From Acanthochromis polyacanthus (Eukaryota; Chordata; Actinopteri; Pomacentridae), in the NCBI RefSeq assembly GCF_021347895.1, contig NC_067125.1, forward strand, positions 23,911,621-23,975,620: a stretch of DNA of 64,000 nt. The letters run 5' to 3'. A model generated the notes under the pieces. That model was not told where the DNA came from, did not search any database, and saw only the letters and a list, made by a program, of their open reading frames with translations. Numbering within the stretch: position 1 is the first letter of the stretch; every line of letters begins with the position of its first letter. The translations under genes and the position numbers were made by a program. Positions 34,739 to 49,068 of this stretch are shown piece after piece.

Positions 34739-35757
34739 ATGAAGACCAAGGAACACACCAGGCAGGTCCGAGATACTGTTGTGGAGAAGTTTCAAGCCGG
34801 ATTTGGATACAAAAAGATTTCCCAAGCTTTAAATATCTCAAGGAGCACTGTGCAAGCAATCATATTGAAATGGAAGGAGTATCAGACCACTGCAAATCTC
34901 CCAAGACCCGGCCGTCCCTCTAAACTTTCACCTGGAACAAGGAGAAGACTGATCAGAGATGCAGCCAAGAGGCCCATGATCACTCTGGATGAACTGCAGA
35001 GATCTACAGCTGAAGTGGGAGAGTCTGTCCATAGGACAACAATCAGTCGTACACTGCACAAATCTGGCCTTTATGGAAGAGTGGCAAGAAGAAAGCCATT
35101 TCTCAAAGATATCCATAAAAAGTCTCATTTAAAGTTTGCCACAAGCCACCTGAGAGAAACACCAAACATGTGGAAGAAGGTGCTCTGGTCAGATGAAACC
35201 AAAATGTACTTTTTGGCCACAATGCAAAACGATATGTTTGGCGTAAAAGCAACACAGCTCATCACCCTGAACACACCATCCCCACTGTCAAACATGGTGG
35301 TGGCAGCCTCATGGTTTGGGCCTGCTTTTCTTCAGCAGGGACAGGGAAGATGGTTAAAATTGATGGGAAGATGAATGGAGCCAAATACAGGACCATTCTG
35401 GAAGAAAACCTGTTGGAGTCTGCAAAAGACCTGAGATTGGGACGGATATTTATCTTCCAACAGGACAATGATCCAAAACATAAAGCCAAATCTACAATGG
35501 AATGGTTCACAAATAAACGTATCCAGGTGTTAGAATGGCCAAGTCAAAGTCCAGACCTGAATCCAATCAAGAATCTGTGGGCAGAGCTGAAGACTGCTGT
35601 TCACAAACGCTCTCCATCCAACCTCACTGAGCTCCAGCTGTTTTGCAAGGAAGAATGGGCAAGAATTTCAGTCTCTCGATGTGCAAAACTGATAGAGACA
35701 TACCCCAAGCGACTTGCAGCTGTAATTGCAGCAAAAGGTGGCGCTACAAAGTATTAA
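34739..35757 (+). pseudogene. Tc1 transposase, frameshifted
   Basis: The N-terminal half has the paired helix-turn-helix domain (GYKKISQALNISRSTVQ) and GRPSKLS linker. The first catalytic D is in LWSDETK, the second in FQQDNDPKH, and the glutamate in SPDLNPIKNLWAELK, so all three DDE residues are present. A frame change near 35,215-35,320 separates the halves (34,739-35,374 and 35,311-35,757), so no active enzyme can be made. It ends with the usual KGGATKY. Confidence 0.9.
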
Positions 35758-35978
35758 TGCAAGGGGGCCGAATAATATTGCACGCCCCACTTTTCAGGTT
35801 TTTATTTGTTAAAAAAGTTTAAAATATCCAATAAATTTCGTTCCACTTCACGATTGTGTCCCAATTGTTGTTGATTCTTGACAAAAAATTAGAATTTTAT
35901 ATCTTTATGTTTGAAGCCTGAAATGTGGCGAAAGGTTGAAAAGTTCAAGGGGGCCGAATACTTTCACAAGGCACTGCA

Positions 35979-36820
35979 ACTGCCAGACCATCGATTGGCC
36001 ATTGGGACCTCTCCGCTCCCCCTGCTGAGGAAGAACACTCTTCGCCCACAAAGAAGACATCGTACCGAGTTTACTGGTCGACCGAGTGGCTCTCCCAGAC
36101 GCAGGTCAAGACTGAGTGAAACAGTGGTGGCCACACTGTCCACTCTCTCTCCTAAATTTACTAATTAGAGAAGATTGTTAGGTACGCTCAGTTTAGTTTA
36201 ATTTAGTTTCGTTTTAAAGGGTTAAGTAATCAGTAATAATTAATGGCTTAATCATGAATTGATGCTGTGCCCCTGCTAGTTTTGCTTAATAAAAGGCTGT
36301 ATTGCATTTAAAGAGAAGTGTAATGAGATTATTATAAACCACTGATTCTGCATAGTGGTAAAAAGTTAAGCTGATTGTATGCAGTAAAACTAATGGTTCT
36401 AAAGGTTATTTAGTCCAATGAGAATATATAAACATTACCTCTGAGGTTAGTTTTTTCCATACCTCTAAAGCCAACCTAGGAATAGCACCAAGTGCAAGCA
36501 GTCATAAGAGGAAAGCTGCCGCTAACAAACGTGAATGATAAATCGATTCTTCGACTTAGAGGGCTGCTTAGTGAGAGAGTATTTATCAAATAAGAGGGGT
36601 AAGACGTTTAGATGTAAGGCAGTCAGAACCTAGGCGAGTGTTCCTCGACGCCAGCTTAATTATTCCTGTTAGGTGAAGTTCTAAAAGGCAGATAGAATCT
36701 GACCCTTTAAACGGAGAGCTGGACCAGAATTAACCTGAGGCAAGGGTTAAGGAAGGCTAGACTGGCGGACAACAGGAACAAACTACAAATACATCTCAGA
36801 CACAGGATATTGTTGACTAA
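35979..36820. other. Unclassified sequence after Tc1
   Basis: A short serine/arginine-rich frame (GSPRRRSRLSE) stops at 36,168. AT-rich DNA with an AATAAA-type signal near 36,290 follows. The arrangement could be the 3' end of a retroelement, but I see no paired LTRs, primer site or catalytic domain, so this is only a guess. Confidence 0.3.
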
Positions 36821-36821
36821 C

Positions 36822-36937
36822 CATTCCGAAACGTCCTGCTGCAGCCGCAGAGTTGGGACTTCATCAGGAGCCTCTCCTTCTGGGTCAGACTCTGGGTCGA
36901 ACTGGTATGGCTGAACTACCGCGTCCCGACGAGCCAT
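36822..36937 (-). pseudogene. P2X7-like domain N-terminal exon in a DNA transposon
   Basis: From the ATG at 36,937 the exon reads MARRDAVVQPYQFDPESDP and continues to LQQDVSEW, ending at a donor (G then GTTAGT). PY-FEP spacing followed by LQ-x-DVSEW is typical of the intracellular P2X7-like domain proteins that are multicopy in fish genomes. The next exon, which should begin with the CTCGNC-like zinc motif, is not found. The sequence upstream (minus sense) leads to a TTAA end near 37,213. Confidence 0.5.
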
Positions 36938-37215
36938 GGCTTCACAGTCAACTTTAGCGCGTAGTACCGCTAGCGTAAGCCGCGTCCTCTCCCAGAGAGG
37001 GGAGGGGGAGCGGGCGTGGACAGATGCGTTCATTTGCATACCCGGAAGCAGGCCCAGAAACAGCCTGTTCTGAGGAGGGCTGGTGAGAGTGACTTTTTCG
37101 ACCGCTGAAACTCCGAACAAAGGATGATTTTGGGGAGAACAAACTTAAATACTGTTTTTGGGCTTCTGAGACCTATATGGCGTGACTGAAAAATAGCATA
37201 ATATGGGACCTTTAA
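36822..37215 (-). mobile_element. 5' end of a probable TTAA-type DNA transposon
   Basis: Read on the minus strand, the segment starts at TTAAAGGTCCCATATTATGC, a terminal sequence next to TTAA, the target of piggyBac and Kolobok elements, and runs into the P2X7-like exon. The other end is not recognised. GC-rich, unlike its surroundings. Confidence 0.45.
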
Positions 37216-38073
37216 ATCTGTTAGGTTAGCTGTGGATGCTGTGTCGCTCTAAGAATTTCCTTTTTTCTTTTCTAAAGGTTGGACAGTGTGTTCAGTGGTA
37301 GAGGAGATAAGTAAGCACTGAGCACCTTCTTCAGCATTCATAAAACTCAACAAGCTCTTATCATGGTTGCCACTTTGATATCTCCAGATCATATCACTCA
37401 GTCACTTACAAAACAAAGTCACAGCCAGGACTCGGGCCTTCTGTCCTATCTAGAAGTTGTGACGTTCAAATGTCAACAACATAAAGCCAGCCAGTGTATG
37501 AAAAATAGGACTTTATTATGGGTTTTATTGGAAATTCGAATGTGTAGTGTAGTAGGTCTGTGTCCAGATAGGAGCTGTATTAGTAAGCAGTCCAAACACA
37601 AAAATGATAACAATTTCACAATATTAGATTGCCTTTCTCATGCAAAAACAAACTGTCTGACCTCCCCCTTTATTAATCCCATCTGTTCTAGTGTCTCTGC
37701 TTCTTTGAGTCCAGAGGTAATTTAACTCGAAGGGATTTCTATCAATGTAAGCATTCAGTTTTTTGAAGAAAATAGTTCTCCTCTTAACTGAACTGCAGTG
37801 TTCCAAGTCAAGTTTGTGTTCAGCAGCTCTTGAAAGATCATGACCCACAGGCCTCCTCTAAGAGAAAACTGAATATGGCAGTCCATGTTTCAGCTTTGAG
37901 GCTAATTTAATTCAAATAACTTGCATCTTAGTGCAGACATTTGGCATACAATAGCATCTGCTTATCCAGTTGCCATAGCTAACTTCTTAGCAAACACCTA
38001 ATGTCTTACACATTCTACCGAGACACAACAACGGTAAAAATAATAGCAAAGCTGTGCGTGATGCCATCTGATA
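37216..38073. other. Intergenic stretch, nothing recognised
   Basis: No domain-bearing frame or inverted-repeat element. A 120-codon plus-strand frame at 37,363 resembles nothing known. Confidence 0.5.
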
Positions 38074-39708
<1,635 letters not shown>

Positions 39709-39710
39709 TA

Positions 39711-40366
39711 ATTGTAAACCCAATTTTCAGTCTGACTAAAGCTCAGGTTTATTTTCCTTCTATCATATTAGCATCTGGACTCTCAGTACCAAAGTGCTTT
39801 ACTTGCTTGTTTTGCTGTTATTTTTGCTGCATAATGTCAGGCAGATGAAGGACTTATGTCTTGTCTGTACTTGTGGGGGAGTGGCTCTCAACCAGGGAGC
39901 CAAAACAATGACTTCAGAAAGGCTAAAGGAGGCTCTTCAATTAGAGGATGGGTGTCAGGTCTCAATGCATCATAATGCTTATCTACACTTGTTACATGAT
40001 ACAGTGTAAAAGCTGCATTAATGATTATTTTAGTTTTAACAATAGATCAGATGATTGTATATGATGTAAAGGATGTTCCTTGTAATGACTAACTTCAAGA
40101 ATTATCAACCAAAACTACAAGTTCCCTCAGTTCTGCAGAGCACTTTCCTGTATTTCAGCCCATTATTTTGGTTTTATGCCCCAAACCTTGACAGTTTTAG
40201 TTGACTCTCACTGCCAGCTTTGATTAAAGCTGCAATGAGCAACTTTTTTCAGCAAAAAGCTTGGAAAAATTGACGGCACACTAAAAAATAAGCCACAAAC
40301 AACAGACACACAAAGCAAAAAAGCAGCTGGTGCATATATATATATATATATACATATAGTCAGGTC
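39711..40366. other. Spacer with TA microsatellite
   Basis: No gene seen. A short TA repeat lies at about 40,334-40,362, directly before the left end of the next element. Confidence 0.5.
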
Positions 40367-40767
40367 CATAAATATTTGGTCACTGACACAGTTTTCAGCA
40401 TTTCGCCTCTGTAAACCACCATATTGGATTTGAAATGAAATGATCAAGATGAGCTTTAAGGCCAGATTTTCATTTTTAATTCAGTGGCATTAACATCTAA
40501 ATCAGCTGAATGGTGTAGTAATTACAACACATTTTAGATGTGTCCTCCACCTTTTTAAGGGACCAAAAGTAATTGGACAATTGGCTGCTCAGCTGCTCCA
40601 TGGCCAGGTGTGCATTATTCCCTCGATTTCATTGACAATGACAAGATGAAAGGTCTAGAGTTCATTTCATGTGTGGTATTTGCATTTGGAATCTGGTGAA
40701 TCAGTGAAATGAGCCGTTATTGGCTGAAAAATCAAAAGAAACTCATCAGAGAGATTGCAACAACATA

Positions 40768-42403
<1,636 letters not shown>

Positions 42404-42405
42404 TA

Positions 42406-42703
42406 AGGTGTTGCCGAAGCAACTGTTTGCCACATTTTTAAAAAGAAGAAACACACTGGTCACCAAAAGACCCAGAAGAAAATGGAAAACCATTGTGATG
42501 GATGAATGAAGAAACTTTTTCCTGGTCAAGAAAAACCCCTTCACAACAGTTGGTCAGATCAAGAACACCTCAAGGAGGTTGGCATATCTGTGTCAGAGTC
42601 AGCAATGAAGAGAACCAGGGACCAAACCCAGCGTCTGGTGATGTCTATGGGTTCAAGACTTCAGACTGTTTTTGACTGCAAAGGATTTGCTACCAAATAT
42701 TAA
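42406..42703 (+). pseudogene. Transposase remnant of the older Tc1
   Basis: Contains part of the helix-turn-helix region (LKEVGISVSESAMKR) and then jumps to the C-terminal end (LQTVFDCKGFATKY). The catalytic core has been deleted. Confidence 0.7.
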
Positions 42704-42943
42704 AAGAGACATTTTGATTTATGATTATTTTAGTTTGTCCAAATACTTTTGGTCACATAAAAAGGTGGAGGGCACAGAAAATGTGTTGCAATTCCTGCAC
42801 AGTTCACCTGATTTGGATGTAAATACCCCCAAATTAAAGCTAAGTGTCTGCACTTAAATTCTGATTGTTTCATTTCAAATCCATTGTGGTGGTGTACAGA
42901 ACCAAACATTGTGTCAATGTTTAAATATTTATGGATCTGACTG

Positions 42944-44029
42944 TGGAAGATTTATCAGTTAAAGAGCATGCTACTATTGACTGTGACTGTTTGCTAATAT
43001 GTTATGCTGTAAACTGACTAATCTAAAAACGTAACACATTTTTCTTTTCTAAACATTCTGAAACTGTACAGCGCAAGTTTAGTTGCATAACTTTGTTTCT
43101 GGCTGGTGGATAAAATACATAAGTAAACTCTACTGTAAAATTTTAAAGCTGTACTGGCAGATGAAATGGTGGAAAAACAGAGACCCGTGATCACATCATT
43201 TTGTTTATTTATTTATTTATTTATTTTTTGTCTTTTCTTGATGCTTGAAATTCATGTTGAACACCAACAGCAGTTACACAGCTGTGTGGGGTTTGTGACA
43301 GAATACTAACAGCCAATTATGTTACACTGTTTGTATATGTTAATGAGACATGCAATGTAGGGAAATGGGATCTTTAATGAAATGCTGGTTTTAACATCGT
43401 ACTGGATTCAGTGATGACCTCAGGACTGATCCCGCATCTCTCCTCAAGCTGCAAAAAAAAAGAAAAGAACCGAAAGCAACAATAAATAACTCACTCAAGA
43501 ATGACATTAGTCCTTGGCTTAAACTCAATTTTAAAAAAATTAATTGATTTTTAAAATGCAATGCATGCATATAAAGGCTTCTACACATTGATTTCAACAA
43601 CCCTTTAAGTTCACAGCTTGCTACACTGTACGACATGAATCTAATAATTTTTGGGTATGACGTGAAGTTTGCTCTGTGCAGATTGCACGATGAAAACGCA
43701 GCTGAATCACAGCCTACCATGTATGTGAGTCGACATGAATGTGCAAGAATAAAACGTCACAAGCATGCACCGTCCATCCATGAAAAATAAACGACTGAAG
43801 CATAAATGGAGCATGAACAGAGCCCTCGAACTCGTGACAATTATGTGTTTGTGTGTGTTTGCTAACAGCTAATGTCAGGTTATTAACCTGGGAGCTGCAA
43901 TTCTGCCGCTATATTCTTCTATGCTTCGTCCTTTTTATGTCCAGCTGCGGTACCAGCTGGAGGACACGTCAAAAAGGCTTCTGCTGCCACAACTCTGCTA
44001 GGCTGTCTTCTTTGTTTAAATCCCACATA
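42944..44029. other. Intergenic stretch
   Basis: No recognised gene. It includes a short TTTA microsatellite at about 43,203-43,227. A 109-codon minus-strand frame at 43,391-43,720 has no recognisable feature. Confidence 0.5.
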
Positions 44030-44105
44030 CAGTGAATCCCTTGTCTATCACGGGAGTTGCGTTCCAGACCCTCCTGCGATAGACAAAAATCCGCGAAGTA
44101 GCTAC
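44030..44105 (+). mobile_element. Truncated DNA-transposon end
   Basis: CAGTGAATCCCTTGTCTATC preceded by TA, with an internal inverted partner (gcgatagacaaaaatccgcg). It resembles the ends of widespread vertebrate mariner/Tigger-like repeats. Only the terminal 75 bases are seen. Confidence 0.4.
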
Positions 44106-44557
44106 ATATTAAGGTCATGCGATTCGGTATCCATACATAATACTATGCGCAGCGATCAGACATCAGTGTGAAACACATAAGGCCAGATACTGAATACCCC
44201 TATACACAGGGGAGACAGAGGAGACTGATGCTAATCAGAGCCCAGCACTGTACGCTACGTATTTTACTTTACAATATGTGAAGTTTTTCAATTCAAATGA
44301 AATTGTGGTTGACAGTTGAATCAATGAATAGACATATGCGTGTTTAGAATGTAAAAAAAAGAAAAGAAAATGGGACATATAGAAAAAAGTGATTTTGATG
44401 ATTTAAACCCTGGATTTTGTTGTTGTTTTTTTTCCATTGTATGGCACATAACAACAGCATTAGTAGTTCAAGGAGTTTCAGAAAGTTGCTTCATTCTGTT
44501 TTCATTATTTTTGGGTCTGATAAATGGTGTAATTTTGATGGTTCTTTTTATAGGAAT

Positions 44558-44633
<76 letters not shown>

Positions 44634-44943
44634 AATTAAATTTATCATTAAGTTATTCGAAGACAGATATTTTTGCTTAAGTTATTCCTGCTCCAAGGAG
44701 GTGGAGCCTCGACGGAGTAAAAATTTAAACCACAAAAATGTTTGTTTCATTTCTATTTATCTGCACTTTCCAACTATCTGCTACATTCACAGATGACTGA
44801 AAAGTCAAAATGCATTTATAGCAATTATATTCAACATTTTTAAGGCTTTTTCTGAACTCAAGCACTGTGTTGGAAAGTGGTCTATTATGGGATAGCTACA
44901 CCGATAGCTGTTAGCAGGACTGTCGTAGCTAACGTTAGCTGTG
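44106..44943. other. Intergenic stretch with long TA microsatellite
   Basis: A TA run of about 60 bp at 44,569-44,631. The sequence just left of the next hAT (gctaacgttagctgtg) resembles the inside of another old hAT that continues at 46,387. Confidence 0.5.
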
Positions 44944-45126
44944 GTGCTAACTAGGGATGAGCAGGACTAGTCGTTTAATCATTTAACCGCCTACTAATTT
45001 ATTAAACGTTTAGTATTTTACTAGTCGGTTAAATGCTGCATTAAGCATCATGCACCTTGTCCCCGACCAGGCGTCGCCATGCAGCTCTACGTTCGGGCGT
45101 GCGCCGCACGCTCGTCCTGTCTGGGC

Positions 45127-45163
45127 TACCTGGTTGATCCTGCCAGTAGCATATGCTTGTCTC
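45127..45163 (+). pseudogene. 5' tip of 18S rRNA
   Basis: The 37 bases start TACCTGGTTGATCCTGCCAG, the conserved first bases of eukaryotic 18S rRNA, and continue through 'cttgtctc' without a mismatch to the consensus I know. Similarity stops there, where rDNA continues AAAGATTAAGCC and this reads TTTTTTCAACCC. Too short to be functional; a captured fragment inside the hAT. Confidence 0.85.
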
Positions 45164-45671
45164 TTTTTTCAACCCCCGCTATCCCCCTCATCATTAGCGG
45201 TGTTTTGACCACTCCAGCTACAACCACCACGACCCTTCCTGCCACACCGAAGCAAAGCATGGGCTCCAGTATGTGCTGCTCGTGGACTGTCATGGCACAC
45301 CGACCCACTGCCGTTACGCACAGACGCAGCGGCACTTTCTGTCTCAGTGGACGACTGAACATCTTCATCAGAGGGTGAATATTCCTCTTCAGAATATGAG
45401 TAAGCCATTACTTGACAAAGTACTTAGTCAGCGTTGACCAGACCTCTCGGTACGGTGTAGCTTAGCCGCGCAAGACAACCCACGGCAACGAATTTAATTC
45501 TCTGCCAGGGTGGGTGTAGTTACCCTCCATAAGGCTCGAGGCTGGATTCTCCTAAAACTGGCCGGACGAATCACCATGAAGTGTAGAGTCAGAAGGCGGG
45601 CGTAACTAAGTGATGACAGATTCTGACAGAAACAACCGGCGCACAATAAACAGTAATCTTTTGACTCGGCT

Positions 45672-45866
45672 TTGGCCACAGCCCTTAAAGATTTGAAGCT
45701 AAAATTCAACTTGAAAGATAAACAAAGGACGGCACTGAAGTGTTTCATTGAGAAGAAAGACGTATTTGGACTTATGCTGATGGGATATGGCAAATCCTTA
45801 ATATACCAGTTGGCTCCGCTGGTTGGGAAGCTAATGGGACTTAGCCACAATTCGCCGGTGCTCTAG
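45672..45866 (+). pseudogene. RecQ-like DNA helicase fragment
   Basis: About 60 codons: LKDKQRTALKCFIEKKDVF corresponds to motif 0 and its surroundings, and GYGKSLIYQLAPL to the Walker A region of RecQ helicases (the usual TGYGKS reads MGYGKS). The frame opens on TTG, not ATG, and ends shortly after motif I. Only the ATP-binding start of the helicase core is present. Captured exon or relic. Confidence 0.65.
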
Positions 45867-46386
45867 GAACTACGTCAGCCTATTCGTTGCGCTGATTGGT
45901 TGTATACCTACCCAATTGCTGCAGAGTGATTTGAAAGACAACCTTTTAGCCCGCCTCCCTCCCTAGCGAGCGTTCCTAGACCCTTGTGCCTTCAGAACAT
46001 GGGTCTAGCGCGGCTAGGCTAGGTACGGTGAGTTTTCTCACTCTAAAATGTGCCGTCTTGCGCTCTGATACGCTCCGACGGCGAGTCTCGTCTCCTCGGT
46101 TTTCAAACTCTGTAAACTCCAAAACTTTGAAAGAAAACACGCCCACAACTGATGCTCAGATTGAAGTTCCAGATGTCTGCCATCTCCCGGTGTACAGTAC
46201 ATGAGGCACACGAGGCAGTATATTTGAAGCTATGGCTTGTTATGTTCAGCAATGTTGCTTGTTGCAATATTGCGACTTTGGCGCTTAAAGGGTTAAATTG
46301 CAAGTTTTCCGAACCGACTAGTCGCCAATAAAATTAGCGACTAGTCGGTTTGGAAATTAGTCGAAATTCCCATCCCTAGTGCTAAC

Positions 46387-46762
46387 AGCAACATGTTTTA
46401 CCATCTGCTTGAAGTAATGCGGTGATCAGAAAACTCTTTGTTGTACAATTTGCACACAACCACGCTTTTATCAAAGCTGCCATCGGGAAGATTTTTACAG
46501 GAAAACTTTCTGCCCAACAAACTCAATCTCGTCTTCCTTCACGGTTCACCAGTGCCTGTGCTTCCTGTGCTTCTTCTTCACGGCTCCAAACAGACTTTAG
46601 GTTCATTACCGCCACCTACTGGGCTGGAGTGTTCATCGGTGTTACTGGTGTGCCAGAAATGACGAAACTGACGAGGGTGCAATTAAGTGCGTTGTTATTT
46701 TTAATGAGTTATTTTTTCTGTAAGTAATTAATCGAAATTAACACGTTAAAGTCGCAGCCCTA
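46387..46762. mobile_element. Right part of an older hAT element
   Basis: The stretch ends 'acacgttaaagtcgcagccc', a familiar hAT-type terminal sequence in fish, next to a TA microsatellite. Its left part probably lies at about 44,870-44,943, interrupted by the captured-fragment hAT. The assignment rests on the end motif only. Confidence 0.35.
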
Positions 46763-46774
46763 ATATATATATAT

Positions 46775-46813
<39 letters not shown>
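46763..46813. repeat. TA/CA microsatellite (left flank of Tc1)
   Basis: Alternating TA with a short CA block; the Tc1 element at 46,814 is inserted in it. Confidence 0.9.
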
Positions 46814-48354
46814 CACTGCTCAAAAAATTAAAGGAACACTTTGAAAATACATCATATTTCACTACGGGGAAAAAAACGAACTGGATATTAGCATTGATAT
46901 GGACTGGATAATGTGTTAGGAATGAAAAGTGCCACACTGTTTGATGGGAATGAAAATTATCAACTCCCCAGGATGGCTAAATTCAAGACACCCCAAAATC
47001 AAAGTGAAAAACTGATGTGGCAGGCTGGTCCATCTTGCTGAAATTCCTTGGCAGCAACTCAAAATGGTATTCAGTAATTTGTATGGCCTCCATGTGCTTG
47101 TATGCATGACTGACGATGCCAGGACAAGCTCTGAATGAGACGACAGATGGTGTCCTGGGGTATCTCCTCCCAGAACTAGACCAGGGCATCGCTGAGCTCC
47201 TGGACAGTCTGAGGAGCAACCTGATGGTGTTGGATGGAACAAAACATAATGTTCCAAAGGTGTTCTATTGGATTCAAGTCATGTGAGCATGGGGGCCAGC
47301 TAACGTCATCAGTTCCTTCGTCCTCCAGGAACTGCATGAGTTCTCTTACCACATAAGACTGGGCATTGTCATGCACCAGAAGGAATCCAGGACCACTGCA
47401 CCAATGTAGGGTCTGACAATGGGTCAAAGGATTTCATCCTGATACCTAATGGCAGTCAGAGTGCCATTGTCCAGCCTGTAGAGGTCTGTGCGTCCCTCCA
47501 TGGATATGCCTCCCCACACCATCACTGACCCACCACCAAACCGGTCACACTGAACAATGTTACAGGCAGCATAACGTTCTCCACGGCTTCTCCAGACCCT
47601 TTCATGCCTGTCACATGCCCTCAGGGTGAACCTGCTCTCATCTGTGAAAAGCACAGGGCACCAGTGGTGGACTTGCAAATTCCTGTGTTCTATGGCAAAT
47701 GCCAGCCCAGCTCCACAGTGCCAGTCAGCGAGCACAGCGGGTACTAGAGGACACTGGGCCCTCAGACCACTCTCATTACATCTCTTTCTGATTGTTTGAT
47801 CAGAGACATTCACACCAGTGGTCTGCTGGAGGTCATTTTGTAGAGCTATTGCAGTGCTCATCCTGTTCCTCCTTGCACAAAGGAGCAGATACCTGTCCTG
47901 CTGATCGGTTGAGGACCTTCGACAGCCCTGTCAAGCTCCATGCGCCTTAGAATGTGCTGGGAGACACAGCAAACCTTCTGGCAATGGAATGCATTGATGT
48001 GCCGTCCTGGAGGAGTTGGACTGTCTGTGGAACCTCTGTAGGGTCCAGGTATCACCTCATGCTACCAGACGTGACACTTACTCTAGCCAAATGCAAAACT
48101 AGTGAAAAACAGTCAGAAAAAATTAGGAAGGAAAAAAATGTCAGTGGCCTTCACCTGTAAACTCATTCCTGTTTTGGGGGTTGTCTCATTGTTACCCCTC
48201 TAGTGCATCTGTTGTTAATTTTATGAACACCAAAGCAGGTGAAACTGACTAAAAAGCCCCTCAGTTACTTACTTGACCAGATCAGTGTCCCACATGTTTC
48301 ACTGATTTGATGCAATACTTAGATTAAAAAGTGTTCCTTTAATTTTTTTGAGCA

Positions 48355-48357
<3 letters not shown>
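46814..48357 (-). mobile_element. Tc1-like transposon inside a TA microsatellite
   Basis: 1,544 bp with inverted ends CACTGCTCAAAAAATTAAAG and the complement ending TTTTGAGCAGTG, TA on both sides, and TA repeat continuing beyond both ends. Confidence 0.92.
47060..48055 (-). pseudogene. Tc1-type transposase, multiply frameshifted
   Basis: Recognisable parts in order: helix region ([12 protein letters not shown]), HTH-2 ([13 protein letters not shown]), first D in [20 protein letters not shown], second D in VHDNAQSYV, and SHDLNPIEHLWN with the glutamate. They lie in at least three frames (breaks near 47,858 and 47,425), so it is inactive. Confidence 0.85.
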
Positions 48358-48404
<47 letters not shown>

Positions 48405-48412
48405 TTATATAT
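48358..48412. repeat. TA microsatellite (right flank of Tc1)
   Basis: Continues the TA repeat seen on the left side of the element. Confidence 0.9.
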
Positions 48413-48762
48413 ACCTAGTGGTTAGTTAGTCGGTGCAGGTCGCAGCAGCGGTCACACTGTGAGACGATCACCACAAAGAATTTTATCACAGCTAGTCTTT
48501 GGTCACAAGACCATGACAGTGGCTTTGAACCTGTTTCGGTGCAATGTAGGACCACCAATTTAGAGCCAAGACCAAAGATATAGCCATGATTCTCTCATGA
48601 ATGTTATCTTTCATTTGGGATGGCTGAAAATTGCACAGTGTGTAGAGGTATTTAGACAGATCTCTCAGTGTGAACTGAAGACATGATTTAACATTAAAAA
48701 AAGAGAGCATTTTTTACAATTTTTCAAAGAAATGTTGTGATGTGATTTCAGTTTGTTACCTT
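48413..48762. other. 3' flank of the A2M-like gene
   Basis: No recognised element. It should hold the 3' UTR (minus sense) of the A2M-like gene; no clear poly-A signal was identified. Confidence 0.5.
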
Positions 48763-48797
48763 TTAATGATAGGTATATTCTATCTCAGCATGGTCAC
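48763..48797 (-). CDS. A2M-like gene, last coding exon
   Basis: Acceptor ttttcctcag, then 35 bases completing codon S and reading DHAEIEYTYH before TAA at 48,763-48,765. It corresponds to the C-terminal tail of A2M proteins (DEFAIAEY-like). The phase matches the exon upstream (one base carried over). Confidence 0.8.
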
Positions 48798-48875
48798 CTG
48801 AGGAAAAGAAAAGCATTAGTAAAAAAAATTACTATCCAAAACGTTTAAAATGTGGTTTAGGAATGTTGGTTTTAC

Positions 48876-48981
48876 TTGGCTCGTAGTAGTCATAGATCTT
48901 GACCACAGCAGGCTTCAGGTTCTGCCCCGGAATGTCCTCTATGAGCTCCAAGGTGTAGAAGATGGTTGTGTTCTGTGGTAA
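48876..48981 (-). CDS. A2M-like gene, receptor-binding domain exon
   Basis: 106 bp, acceptor ctcttcag, donor GTAAAA. It encodes LPQNTTIFYTLELIEDIPG then QNLKPAVVKIYDYYEP, the highly conserved end of the A2M receptor-binding domain (human counterpart ends LKPAIVKVYDYYE). Starts in phase 0, ends in phase 1. This domain, exposed after protease trapping, mediates clearance by LRP1-type receptors in the family. Confidence 0.92.
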
Positions 48982-49068
48982 CTGAAGAGAATAGAAAAAA
49001 CAGACAACACAATCAGCACCAAATTCAAAGACCATCATGTAGATTTCTACACTGTGGATTTCTCCCAC

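Larger units (their letters stand above)
32762..35976 (+). mobile_element. Tc1-like transposon carrying a hAT insertion
   Basis: Inverted ends CAGTGCCTTGTGAAAGTATT at 32,762 and the complement ending CTTTCACAAGGCACTG at 35,976. The left flank is TA; the right flank has mutated to CA. Without the nested hAT (32,951-34,531) the element is about 1.63 kb, the normal Tc1 size. It encodes a frameshifted transposase and sits in a LINE fragment. Confidence 0.9.
44952..46378. mobile_element. hAT element with captured gene fragments
   Basis: 1,427 bp. The ends begin TAGGGATGAG and end CATCCCTA; subterminal 'actagtcg' repeats are present at both ends. Perfect 8-bp duplication GTGCTAAC at 44,944-44,951 and 46,379-46,386. 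No hAT transposase is recognisable. Its cargo includes an 18S rRNA tip and a RecQ helicase fragment. A weaker inverted pair (about 45,448-45,475 and 46,006-46,030) around the helicase piece hints at an older insertion inside the element. Confidence 0.85.

Noticed and set aside
36177..36700. Retroviral-type LTR after the Tc1 element
   Set aside because: A poly-A signal is present, but no paired LTR, target duplication or catalytic domain was found.
45169..45408. Minus-strand acidic protein (MAYSYSEEEYSPSDEDVQ) in the hAT element
   Set aside because: It starts well and could be a transposase leader exon, but part of the frame is only the antisense of the region beside the 18S fragment; too uncertain to call.
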